A stretch of 62,438 bases of DNA from positions 1-62,438 of the forward strand of contig DASSOA010000158.1 of the NCBI GenBank assembly GCA_035701115.1, read 5' to 3'. The notes under the pieces were generated by a model. The model was not told the origin of the DNA and searched no databases. It worked only from the letters and a program-made list of their open reading frames with translations. The stretch is from DASSKW01 sp035701115 (GTDB lineage: Bacteria; Pseudomonadota; Gammaproteobacteria; Natronospirales; REEB76). Shown here one piece after another: positions 17,164 through 24,639 of this stretch. Both the position numbers and the translations under genes were made by a program. Numbering within the stretch: the stretch's first letter is position 1; every line of letters starts with the position of its first letter.

Positions 17164-18132
17164 ATGGCGACCCCGTCCATGCGCCAGATGCTGGAAGCTG
17201 GCGTGCATTTCGGTCATCAAACGCGCTATTGGAACCCGAAAATGGCCCCGTTCATTTTCGGCGAACGCAGCCGCATTCACATTATCAACCTCGAACGGAC
17301 TCTCCCGCTCTACCACGAGGCGCTGGAATTCGTTAAGCGTCTGGTCGCGGACGGCGGCACTGTGCTGTTCGTCGGTACCAAGCGCGCTGCGCGCGATACC
17401 ATCGCCGAGCAGGCCAGGCGCTGCGGCATGCCGTTTGTGAACCAGCGCTGGCTGGGCGGCACACTTACCAATTTCAAGACCGTGCGCCAGTCGATCCGCC
17501 GCATGAAGGAACTGGAAATGCAGGCGGAAGACGGCACCTTCGACCGTCTCGGCAAGAAGGAAGTCATCACCCTGCGCCGCGAGATGGAAAAACTCGAAAA
17601 GAGCCTGGGTGGAATCAAGGAAATGGGCGGCTTGCCCGATGCGCTGTTCATCATTGACGTGGGTCATGAAAAGATTGCCGTCAGCGAGGCGCACAAGCTG
17701 GATATTCCGATCGTCGGGATCGTCGATACCAACAATTCGCCGGATGGGGTTGATTACGTGATTCCGGGCAATGACGACGCAATCCGTGCCGTGCAATTGT
17801 ATGCGCAAGGCATTGCCGATGCGGTGCTTGCCGGCAAGGAAGCCATGCCGCAACTCGCCGGCGCTGACGAAGACGAGTTTGTGGAACTTGACGAGCAGGG
17901 CAATCCGAAGCGCGGCCGCAGCCGCGGCAGAAAGGCACCGGCAAGCGTCAAGGCAGCGCCGGGCCGCGGCGGCAGAAAGCCGGCACCTGCGAAAGCAGCG
18001 TCACAGCCCGCATCCGTGGAAGACGAACCGGGCGATGATGAAAAGCCTGCAGCCAGCAAGAAGGTTGCCGGCAAAAAAGCCCCTGCCCGCAAGGGGCCGT
18101 CCAGAGCGAAAGCAGAAGAACAGGGCGAGTAA
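17164..18132 (+). CDS. rpsB: 30S ribosomal protein S2 with basic C-terminal extension
   Basis: 322 aa. The S2 core (about 1-245) starts MATPSMRQMLEAGVHFGHQ and has QRWLGGTLTNFKTV, LPDALFIIDVGHE and IVGIVDTNNSPDGVDYVIPG. Bacterial S2 usually ends near 241. Here about 75 further residues, from GRSRGRKAP to the stop, are rich in Ala, Lys, Pro, Arg and Gly with KKVAGKKAPARKG-type blocks, resembling histone H1-like tails. The start at 17164 is fixed by AGGAG and the family N-terminus. First gene of rpsB-tsf-pyrH-frr. Confidence 0.97.
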   Translation: MATPSMRQMLEAGVHFGHQTRYWNPKMAPFIFGERSRIHIINLERTLPLYHEALEFVKRLVADGGTVLFVGTKRAARDTIAEQARRCGMPFVNQRWLGGTLTNFKTVRQSIRRMKELEMQAEDGTFDRLGKKEVITLRREMEKLEKSLGGIKEMGGLPDALFIIDVGHEKIAVSEAHKLDIPIVGIVDTNNSPDGVDYVIPGNDDAIRAVQLYAQGIADAVLAGKEAMPQLAGADEDEFVELDEQGNPKRGRSRGRKAPASVKAAPGRGGRKPAPAKAASQPASVEDEPGDDEKPAASKKVAGKKAPARKGPSRAKAEEQGE

Positions 18133-18174
18133 GCCACGCCTTCTGTTGCCGTTATCCGTTCCACATGTAGTACA

Positions 18175-18199
18175 CGCAGCCCCGGTTATCGGGGCTGCG
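18175..18199 (+). terminator. Strong hairpin between rpsB and tsf (attenuator-like)
   Basis: CGCAGCCCCG (18175-18184), loop GTTAT, CGGGGCTGCG (18190-18199): a perfect 10-base stem. No T-tract follows (CACAACATTT), so termination would be partial at best. It may lower tsf expression relative to rpsB or protect the rpsB mRNA end. Confidence 0.5.
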
Positions 18200-18221
18200 C
18201 ACAACATTTCAGGTTGAAGGC

Positions 18222-19097
18222 ATGACAATCACAGCATCATTAGTCAAAGAACTGCGCGAGCGCACCGGCGCCGGCATGATGGAGTGCAAGAAAGCGCTCA
18301 CCGAAACCCACGGCGACATTGACGCTGCCATCGAGAATATGCGCAAGGCGGGCCTGGCCAAGGCCGACAAGAAGGCAGGACGCGTGGCCGCGGAAGGCCG
18401 GATCGCCATGGAACTAGGCGGTGATGCCGCGTCAATGGTCGAAGTGAACTGCGAAACCGATTTCGTTGCCAACGGCGACGAGTTTGGAGCGTTTGCCGCC
18501 GCTGTCGCGAAACTGGTTCTCAGCGGCAGGCCGCAGGACGCCGAGGCATTGAATGAGATGACGCTTGCCGACGGCAGAACCGCCGACACGGCGCGTCGTG
18601 AACTGGTGGCGAAGATCGGCGAGAACATCAGTGTGCGCCGATTCGAATACTTCAGGACCGGCACCAACCAGCTTGGCGCATACATGCACGGCACCCGTAT
18701 CGGGGTGCTGGTGGAAATGGACGGCGGCAGTGCGGAGCTGGCCAAGGACATTGCCATGCACATTGCCGCAAGCAAGCCGCTGTGCGTGAAACCGGACGAT
18801 GTGCCGTCGGACGTGCTGGACAAGGAGCGGGAGATTATCCGTGCACAGTCGGCGGACAGCGGCAAGCCGGAAGCCATCATCGAGAAGATGGTGGAAGGGC
18901 GTATCCGGAAGTATCTCGCCGAGATCACGCTGCTGGGTCAGCCGTTCGTGAAGGATCCCGACCAGACGGTCGAAAAGCTGCTGGCCAAGGCCGGCGCCAG
19001 GGTGCTGAGATTCGTGCGTTTCGAAGTGGGCGAAGGGATCGAAAAGAAGCAGGAAGACTTCGCTGCCGAGGTCATGGCGCAGGCCAGCAAGGCCTGA
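18222..19097 (+). CDS. tsf: Elongation factor Ts
   Basis: 291 aa. Guanine-nucleotide exchange factor for EF-Tu. The N-terminal UBA-like region contains LVKELRERTGAGMMECKKAL; the core has VEVNCETDFVANGDEF (about residues 71-86), with the TDFVA residues that contact the EF-Tu Mg2+ site. The length is close to the usual 283. It lies 89 bases after rpsB with a hairpin between, and 104 bases before pyrH with another. Confidence 0.97.
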   Translation: MTITASLVKELRERTGAGMMECKKALTETHGDIDAAIENMRKAGLAKADKKAGRVAAEGRIAMELGGDAASMVEVNCETDFVANGDEFGAFAAAVAKLVLSGRPQDAEALNEMTLADGRTADTARRELVAKIGENISVRRFEYFRTGTNQLGAYMHGTRIGVLVEMDGGSAELAKDIAMHIAASKPLCVKPDDVPSDVLDKEREIIRAQSADSGKPEAIIEKMVEGRIRKYLAEITLLGQPFVKDPDQTVEKLLAKAGARVLRFVRFEVGEGIEKKQEDFAAEVMAQASKA

Positions 19098-19144
19098 TGC
19101 CTGCGGGCGGGCGCCCGCCGTTTACGGTACAATCCGGCAATCCG

Positions 19145-19167
19145 AGAGCCCCGCTTCGCGGGGCTCT
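19145..19167 (+). terminator. Strong hairpin between tsf and pyrH
   Basis: AGAGCCCCGC (19145-19154), loop TTC, GCGGGGCTCT (19158-19167): a perfect 10-base stem, again without a T-tract. Its GCCCCG core matches the rpsB-tsf hairpin at 18175. A GC palindrome (19106-19119) lies just upstream. Possibly a processing or attenuation site separating the two high-expression genes from pyrH-frr. Confidence 0.5.
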
Positions 19168-19201
19168 GCATATCCTGTCCGCAAAGCGTACGTTATAAAC
19201 G

Positions 19202-19939
19202 ATGTCGAACCAGACACCTGCCTACCGACGCATCCTCCTGAAACTGAGCGGCGAAGCGCTCATGGGCAACGCCGATTACGGCATTGATCCCCAGGTTATC
19301 CGCCGCGTCGCCGAGGAAATTCGCGAGGTGCGGGACCTTGGCGTTCAGGTCGGCGTCGTAATTGGCGGCGGCAACATCTTCCGGGGCGCGGGCCTTGCCG
19401 GCTCCGGCATGGATCGGGTAACGGCCGATCACATGGGCATGCTGGCGACGCTGATGAACGCGCTGGCACTGCAGGACGCGCTGGAACGGCTCGGCGTATT
19501 TGTGCGCGTGATGTCCGGCATGAGCGTCAACGCCGTGTCCGAAGACTATATCCGCCGTCGCGCGGTGCGCCATCTCGAGAAAGGCCGCGTGTGCATTTTC
19601 GCAGCGGGCACCGGCAACCCGTTTTTCACGACCGACACGGCGGCGGCGCTGCGAGCAACGGAGATCGGCGCCGATCTGCTGCTCAAGGCAACCAAGGTGG
19701 ATGGCGTCTATTCCGCTGATCCCAAGCACAATCCCAAAGCAGTGCGTTATCCTCACCTGACGTTTGACCAGATTCTGGCCGACAAGTTGATGGTGATGGA
19801 TGCGACTGCCATTGTCATGTGCCGTGACAACAACATTCCATTGCGGGTTTTCGATCTCAATCGTCCCGGGGATCTGATGCGCATCATGCTCGGCGCCAAG
19901 GATGTCGGGACGCAGGTAGATAATGGAGAAGAACAATGA
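19202..19939 (+). CDS. pyrH: Uridylate kinase (UMP kinase)
   Basis: 245 aa. Phosphorylates UMP to UDP. Bacterial hexameric amino-acid-kinase-fold enzyme, normally activated by GTP and inhibited by UTP. Motifs: RILLKLSGEALMG at the N-terminus, VIGGGNIFRGAG, the conserved DHMGMLATLMNAL, and AAGTGNPFFTTDTAA. It precedes frr with a four-base ATGA overlap. Confidence 0.97.
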   Translation: MSNQTPAYRRILLKLSGEALMGNADYGIDPQVIRRVAEEIREVRDLGVQVGVVIGGGNIFRGAGLAGSGMDRVTADHMGMLATLMNALALQDALERLGVFVRVMSGMSVNAVSEDYIRRRAVRHLEKGRVCIFAAGTGNPFFTTDTAAALRATEIGADLLLKATKVDGVYSADPKHNPKAVRYPHLTFDQILADKLMVMDATAIVMCRDNNIPLRVFDLNRPGDLMRIMLGAKDVGTQVDNGEEQ

Positions 19940-20493
19940 TTGACGACATCAAAAAAGATGCAACCGCACGCATGCACAAGAGTGTGGAAGCGCTGAAAGA
20001 AGGTCTGTCGAAACTGCGTACCGGCCGTGCTCACACCAGTCTGCTTGATCATATTCGGGTGTCGTACTACGGCAATGAGGTGCCGTTGAACCAGGTCGCG
20101 AATATTGCGACGGCTGACGCCCGTACGCTTACCATTACGCCGTGGGAAAAGCAGATGGTTTCCGTGATCGAGAAGGCGATAATGACGTCGGATCTCGGGC
20201 TGATGCCGGCCACGTCAGGAACCCTGATTCGCGTGCCGATGCCGGCACTCACCGAAGAACGCCGTCGTGAAATCATCAAGGTTGCGCGTCAGGAAGCCGA
20301 AACCGCGCGCGTCGCAGTGCGCAATGTCCGGCGCGATTCCAATACGGAACTCAAGAGCCTCGTCAAGGACAAAAAAGTCACCGAGGACGATGAGCGTCGT
20401 GCACAGGATGAGATACAGAAACTTACCGATCAGCATATCGCGAATATCGACAAGATACTGGCGACGAAGGAAGCTGAATTGCTGGAAGTCTGA
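19936..20493 (+). CDS. frr: Ribosome recycling factor
   Basis: 185 aa, the usual length. Splits post-termination ribosomes together with EF-G. Starts MIDDIKKDATARMHKSVEAL and contains the conserved LRTGRAHTSLLDHI (about 28-41) and, near the C-terminus, RAQDEIQKLTDQHIANID. Translationally coupled to pyrH by overlap; uppS follows after 47 bases. Confidence 0.97.
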   Translation: MIDDIKKDATARMHKSVEALKEGLSKLRTGRAHTSLLDHIRVSYYGNEVPLNQVANIATADARTLTITPWEKQMVSVIEKAIMTSDLGLMPATSGTLIRVPMPALTEERRREIIKVARQEAETARVAVRNVRRDSNTELKSLVKDKKVTEDDERRAQDEIQKLTDQHIANIDKILATKEAELLEV

Positions 20494-20540
20494 GCGCGTC
20501 GTTAAGCGGCGTGGTGTATTGCTGGACGGTGGCCGATTGC

Positions 20541-21287
20541 ATGACTGACTCTTCCGTAACCAGGCTGCCGGTCCACATTGCCATCATCATGGACGGGAAC
20601 GGACGCTGGGCCAAACGGCGTCATCTGCCGCGCGGTGCGGGACACAAGGCGGGCCTGACAGCGGCACGGCGTACAATCGAACGCTGCGGAGAACTCCGGA
20701 TCAAGGCGCTTACGCTGTTCGCATTCAGCAGCGAAAACTGGCGGCGTCCCGATGCCGAGGTTGGCGGGCTCATGGAACTGTTCATGACCGCGCTGCAGAC
20801 CGAGGTTGAAAAGCTGCACCGGAATCAGGTAAAGGTCCGTTTCATCGGCGATCTTGGCGTATTCTCACCGGCACTGCGCGAGGCGATGCTGCATACCCAT
20901 CAGCTTACGGATACGAACGCCGGAATGCAGTTGAATATCGCTGTCGGTTACGGTGGGCGCTGGGATATCGTCCAGGCGGCCCGTTTGCTTGCGGAACAGG
21001 TGGCGAACGGCAAACGCGAGGTGTCGGAAATCGATGAGCAGCTGCTCGGTTCGGCGCTCGCCCTGGGTGGTTGCCCTGATCCCGATTTGTTCATACGCAC
21101 AGGCGGAGAACACCGCATCAGCAATTTTCTGCTCTGGAATCTTGCTTACACCGAGCTTTACTTCACGGAATTGCTGTGGCCGGACTTCGATGCCGAGGCG
21201 CTCGACAGCGCAATTGAGTGGTTTGCCGGGCGCGAGCGGCGTTTCGGATTGACATCCGAGCAGGTGCGCGGAGCGGGACATGCTTAA
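20541..21287 (+). CDS. uppS: Undecaprenyl diphosphate synthase (di-trans,poly-cis)
   Basis: 248 aa. Adds eight isopentenyl units in cis to farnesyl-PP to make the C55 lipid carrier for peptidoglycan and O-antigen. Catalytic Asp is in IAIIMDGNGRWAKRR (about 14-28); FAFSSENWRRP (substrate binding) and IRTGGEHRISNFLLWN late in the protein are typical. The ATG at 20541 fits the family N-terminus. It overlaps cdsA by eight bases. Confidence 0.96.
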   Translation: MTDSSVTRLPVHIAIIMDGNGRWAKRRHLPRGAGHKAGLTAARRTIERCGELRIKALTLFAFSSENWRRPDAEVGGLMELFMTALQTEVEKLHRNQVKVRFIGDLGVFSPALREAMLHTHQLTDTNAGMQLNIAVGYGGRWDIVQAARLLAEQVANGKREVSEIDEQLLGSALALGGCPDPDLFIRTGGEHRISNFLLWNLAYTELYFTELLWPDFDAEALDSAIEWFAGRERRFGLTSEQVRGAGHA

Positions 21288-22086
21288 GCAGCGCATTATC
21301 ACCGCCATTATTCTCCTGCCGATCGCCGTCGGGCTGATCCTGTATGCGCCGCTTGCATGGCTGGCCGCGGCACTGCTGCTTGTGGTTGCGCTCGGCGCAC
21401 ACGAATGGGCCGCGTTAGCCGGCTACTCCGGAGAGGCCGGTCGCATCGCCTATGTCGCGGCGACCCTGGCGTGGTGCGGCGCTCTATATATGTTGGGGCG
21501 CTATGCCGATTGGCTTTCTGTGATGTGGCCGACGATGATTGCGGCGGCGATCTGGTGGATTTCGATCCTGGTCTGGATCGCATTCCGGCGGCGTTCGGTA
21601 CCACGCTCCATCAAGGCCGTTTGCGGCTGGCTGACCCTCGTCCCCGCACTGTTTGCAGCGGTTGCCATTGCCGCCTACCGCCCGGCGTTGCTGCTGTGGC
21701 TGTTTGCGATTATCTGGGCGGCGGACATCGGCGCCTATTTCGCCGGCAAGGCGTTTGGCAGGCACAAGCTGGCGCCGGAAGTAAGTCCGGGCAAGACCTG
21801 GGAAGGCATTGCCGGTGGAACACTGGCCATGCTGATTGTGGCGCTCTGCGGCTGGTGGTGGCTGACGTCACGCACCCAACCGGTATTGATCGCGATTTGC
21901 CTGCTAACAGGCTGGCTGTCGGTAGTCGGGGATTTGAGCGAAAGTCTGCTCAAGCGTCAGGCCGGGGCCAAAGACAGCGGCACGTTGTTTCCCGGGCACG
22001 GTGGCGTGCTGGACCGCGTTGACAGCCTCACGGCAGCGGCACCCTTTTTCTGGATCGGATTGAAACTCGCCGGGTGGCTGGTGTGA
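21280..22086 (+). CDS. cdsA: Phosphatidate cytidylyltransferase
   Basis: 268 aa inner-membrane enzyme making CDP-diacylglycerol from phosphatidic acid and CTP. Seven or so hydrophobic helices fill the first 200 residues. The C-terminal signature is clear: SLLKRQAGAKDSGTLFPGHG followed by GVLDRVDS (about 222-252), with the metal-binding acidic residues. It lies between uppS and dxr, overlapping both, as is usual in proteobacteria. Confidence 0.96.
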   Translation: MLKQRIITAIILLPIAVGLILYAPLAWLAAALLLVVALGAHEWAALAGYSGEAGRIAYVAATLAWCGALYMLGRYADWLSVMWPTMIAAAIWWISILVWIAFRRRSVPRSIKAVCGWLTLVPALFAAVAIAAYRPALLLWLFAIIWAADIGAYFAGKAFGRHKLAPEVSPGKTWEGIAGGTLAMLIVALCGWWWLTSRTQPVLIAICLLTGWLSVVGDLSESLLKRQAGAKDSGTLFPGHGGVLDRVDSLTAAAPFFWIGLKLAGWLV

Positions 22087-23267
22087 TCGGTGTAACGGTG
22101 CTGGGATCCACCGGCAGCATCGGCGTCAACACGCTCGACGTGATTGGCAGACACCGGGACAAATACCGGGTTGTCGCGCTGACTGCACACAGCGACGTTG
22201 ACGGTTTGTTTCGTCAGTGTCTGCAATACCAGCCTGCTGCAGCTGTCATGGTTGCGGAACATGCAGCCGCGCAATTGCGCAAGCTGGTGCAAGAGGCTGG
22301 TCTGCCAACCGAAGTCCTTTCAGGAGAAGCTTCCCTGGCAGATGTGGCGCGTGCAGCGGATTCGCAATGTGTGATGGCGGCAATCGTCGGCGCAGCCGGT
22401 TTGTTGCCGACGCTCGCCGCGGTACGGGCGGGAAAGCGCGTGCTGCTGGCGAACAAGGAAGCGCTGGTCATGGCCGGACATCTGTTCATGAATGAGGTCG
22501 GACAATACGGCGCCGAGCTGATTCCGATAGACAGCGAGCACAACGCGCTCTTTCAGTGCATGCCGGCCCGATACCGGAGTGGAAACTGGCCGCACGGCGT
22601 AAGACGCATTCTGTTGACGGCCTCGGGCGGTCCGTTCCGGAGCTGGCCTCTGGAACGACTTGCGGCGGCAACACCTGCGCAGGCGTGCAGTCATCCGAAC
22701 TGGGTGATGGGACGCAAGATTTCGGTCGACTCTGCCACCATGATGAACAAGGGTCTGGAAGTTATCGAGGCCTGCTGGTTGTTCGGAGCCGAACCGGCGC
22801 GGGTTGAGGTAGTGGTGCACCCGCAGAGTGTGATTCATTCGCTGGTCGAATATGACGACGGTTCGGTGCTGGCACAACTCGGAAATCCGGATATGCGTAC
22901 ACCGATCGCGTGCGGCCTGGCGTGGCCCGATCGTCTTGATGCGGGCGTTGAACCGCTGGATCTGTTTGCGTTGGCACGCATGGATTTCGAAGCGCCTGAT
23001 CTGGAGCGTTTCCCGTGTCTCCGGCTTGCAATGCAGGCTGCTGCAACGGGCGGCAATGCGCCGGTGGTCTTGAACGCCGCCAATGAAGTGGCAGTCGCCG
23101 CATTTCTCGAGGAGCGGATCGGATTTACGGCCATTGCCGAAGTTGTGGACCATGCGCTGGAACAAGTGCGCCACGCGCCGATGGATACGCTGGATAGCGT
23201 ATTGGCGTGCGACAGCGAAACCCGGCGCATTGCGATGGATGCCATTGCCCGGATGCTTGCCGAATGA
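22074..23267 (+). CDS. dxr: 1-deoxy-D-xylulose 5-phosphate reductoisomerase
   Basis: 397 aa. Converts DXP to MEP with NADPH, the committed step of bacterial isoprenoid synthesis; the target of fosmidomycin. NADPH site VTVLGSTGSIGVNTLDVI; LLANKEALVMAG; metal and substrate site PIDSEHNALFQ; ILLTASGGPFR; and VDSATMMNKGLEVIEA. It overlaps cdsA by 13 bases from the ATG at 22074, or by four from a GTG at 22083 (GTGA), which is an equally plausible start. The pathway continues with ispD and ispF in the window. Confidence 0.96.
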   Translation: MAGVIGVTVLGSTGSIGVNTLDVIGRHRDKYRVVALTAHSDVDGLFRQCLQYQPAAAVMVAEHAAAQLRKLVQEAGLPTEVLSGEASLADVARAADSQCVMAAIVGAAGLLPTLAAVRAGKRVLLANKEALVMAGHLFMNEVGQYGAELIPIDSEHNALFQCMPARYRSGNWPHGVRRILLTASGGPFRSWPLERLAAATPAQACSHPNWVMGRKISVDSATMMNKGLEVIEACWLFGAEPARVEVVVHPQSVIHSLVEYDDGSVLAQLGNPDMRTPIACGLAWPDRLDAGVEPLDLFALARMDFEAPDLERFPCLRLAMQAAATGGNAPVVLNAANEVAVAAFLEERIGFTAIAEVVDHALEQVRHAPMDTLDSVLACDSETRRIAMDAIARMLAE

Positions 23268-24628
23268 CTTTTGTGATCAGTCTGCTGGCCTTCATCGTGG
23301 CAATCGGCGTGCTGGTAACGGTGCACGAGTTTGGTCACTTCGTTACCGCACGCATGCTTGGAATCCGGGTGTTGAGATTTTCTGTGGGCTTCGGCAAACC
23401 GCTGTATACGTGGCGCCGCCGCGAAGATCCGACCGAATACGTTGTTGCAGCGCTGCCGCTCGGCGGCTATGTGAAGATGCTCGACGAGCGGGAAGGCGAT
23501 GTGGCTGCGGCCGATCTGCCGTTTGCATTCAACCGGCAGCCGTTACGCAAGCGTTTTGCGGTCGTGATCGCGGGGCCGGCGTTCAACCTGATATTCGCAT
23601 TGCTTGCCTACTGGGCGGTTTTCATGATCGGGGTGCCCGGCATCAAACCGGTGGTGGGCGATGTACGCTCCGGCTCGATTGCCGCAGCGGCGGGCTTCGC
23701 GAAGGAGGATCAGATTGTCAGCGTCGATGGTGAACCCACGCCGACCTGGGAAACGGCGTTGCTGCGCCTGTTCGAGGGGGTGATGCAGGGCGGCGCGGTG
23801 CCGGTTGGGGTGGTCACGCCCGCAGGCGTGGAGAAGACCTTGACGCTGCACGTTGATGACCCAAGAGCGTTGACGGAACCGGGCAAGCTGCTCGACGGCC
23901 TGGGGTTGAGCCAGTGGGTGCCGGCCATTCCGCCCGTGTTGGACAAGATAGAGCCCGGCGGGACTGCTGCGGCGGCAGGACTGCAGAGCGGTGACAAGAT
24001 AATCAGCGCAGGGGGTACGGTGGTGGCCAGCTGGCAACAGCTGGTGAAAATACTGCAGGCGTCGCCCGGAAAAACGCTCGACATCGTGGTTGATCGGGGC
24101 GGGCGCACACTGGCGCTCGGATTACCGGTGGGAATACAGCATACCGAAGCCGGCAAGGACATCGGGCATATTGGTGCCACCGTGCGGATTCCGGCCGATT
24201 TTGGCGCCCGATTGCGCGCGGAACAACGGTATAATCCCGCGGTCGCATTATGGCATGCCGCCACGCGGACAGCCGGGATGTGCTGGCTGACTCTGGCTGC
24301 CGCCGGAAACATGGTCCTCGGCAATGTCTCATGGCATAACCTGAGCGGGCCGATCGACATCGCCCAGTACGCCGGTTATTCGGCACAGGGTGGGCTGGTG
24401 CCATTCCTGATGTTTCTGGCCATCGTGAGTATCAGTCTCGGGGTGCTCAATCTGTTGCCGATCCCGCTGCTGGATGGCGGGCACGTACTTTATTACGCAG
24501 TGGAACTGGTGAAGGGAACTCCAGTTTCGCAGCAAACCGAGATAATCGGCCAACGAGTGGGTATCGCATTGCTGCTCATGCTGATGATATTTGCGGTGTA
24601 CAACGATCTGAGTCGTCTGTTCAACTGA
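23264..24628 (+). CDS. rseP: Intramembrane zinc metalloprotease RseP
   Basis: 454 aa site-2 protease that cleaves anti-sigma factor RseA within the membrane and clears signal peptides. Zinc motif TVHEFGHFVTAR in the first helix (about 18-29), two PDZ domains (about 120-300; the first near SGSIAAAAGFAKEDQIVSVDG-like repeats, the second near GTAAAAGLQSGDKII), and the third zinc ligand in NLLPIPLLDGGHVL near the C-terminus. The ATG overlaps the dxr stop by four bases. BamA follows after 11 bases. Confidence 0.96.
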   Translation: MTFVISLLAFIVAIGVLVTVHEFGHFVTARMLGIRVLRFSVGFGKPLYTWRRREDPTEYVVAALPLGGYVKMLDEREGDVAAADLPFAFNRQPLRKRFAVVIAGPAFNLIFALLAYWAVFMIGVPGIKPVVGDVRSGSIAAAAGFAKEDQIVSVDGEPTPTWETALLRLFEGVMQGGAVPVGVVTPAGVEKTLTLHVDDPRALTEPGKLLDGLGLSQWVPAIPPVLDKIEPGGTAAAAGLQSGDKIISAGGTVVASWQQLVKILQASPGKTLDIVVDRGGRTLALGLPVGIQHTEAGKDIGHIGATVRIPADFGARLRAEQRYNPAVALWHAATRTAGMCWLTLAAAGNMVLGNVSWHNLSGPIDIAQYAGYSAQGGLVPFLMFLAIVSISLGVLNLLPIPLLDGGHVLYYAVELVKGTPVSQQTEIIGQRVGIALLLMLMIFAVYNDLSRLFN

Positions 24629-24639
24629 GGAGATCGCAA

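Noticed and set aside
17164..18132. S2 tail as a frameshift artefact
   Set aside because: The frame is continuous with normal codon use, and the tail composition is low-complexity basic as in real tails; kept as a finding although sequencing error cannot be excluded.
19106..19119. Perfect GC palindrome GGCGGGC/GCCCGCC after tsf as an operator
   Set aside because: A short GC-only palindrome just after the tsf stop, next to a stronger hairpin; no promoter element nearby supports an operator.
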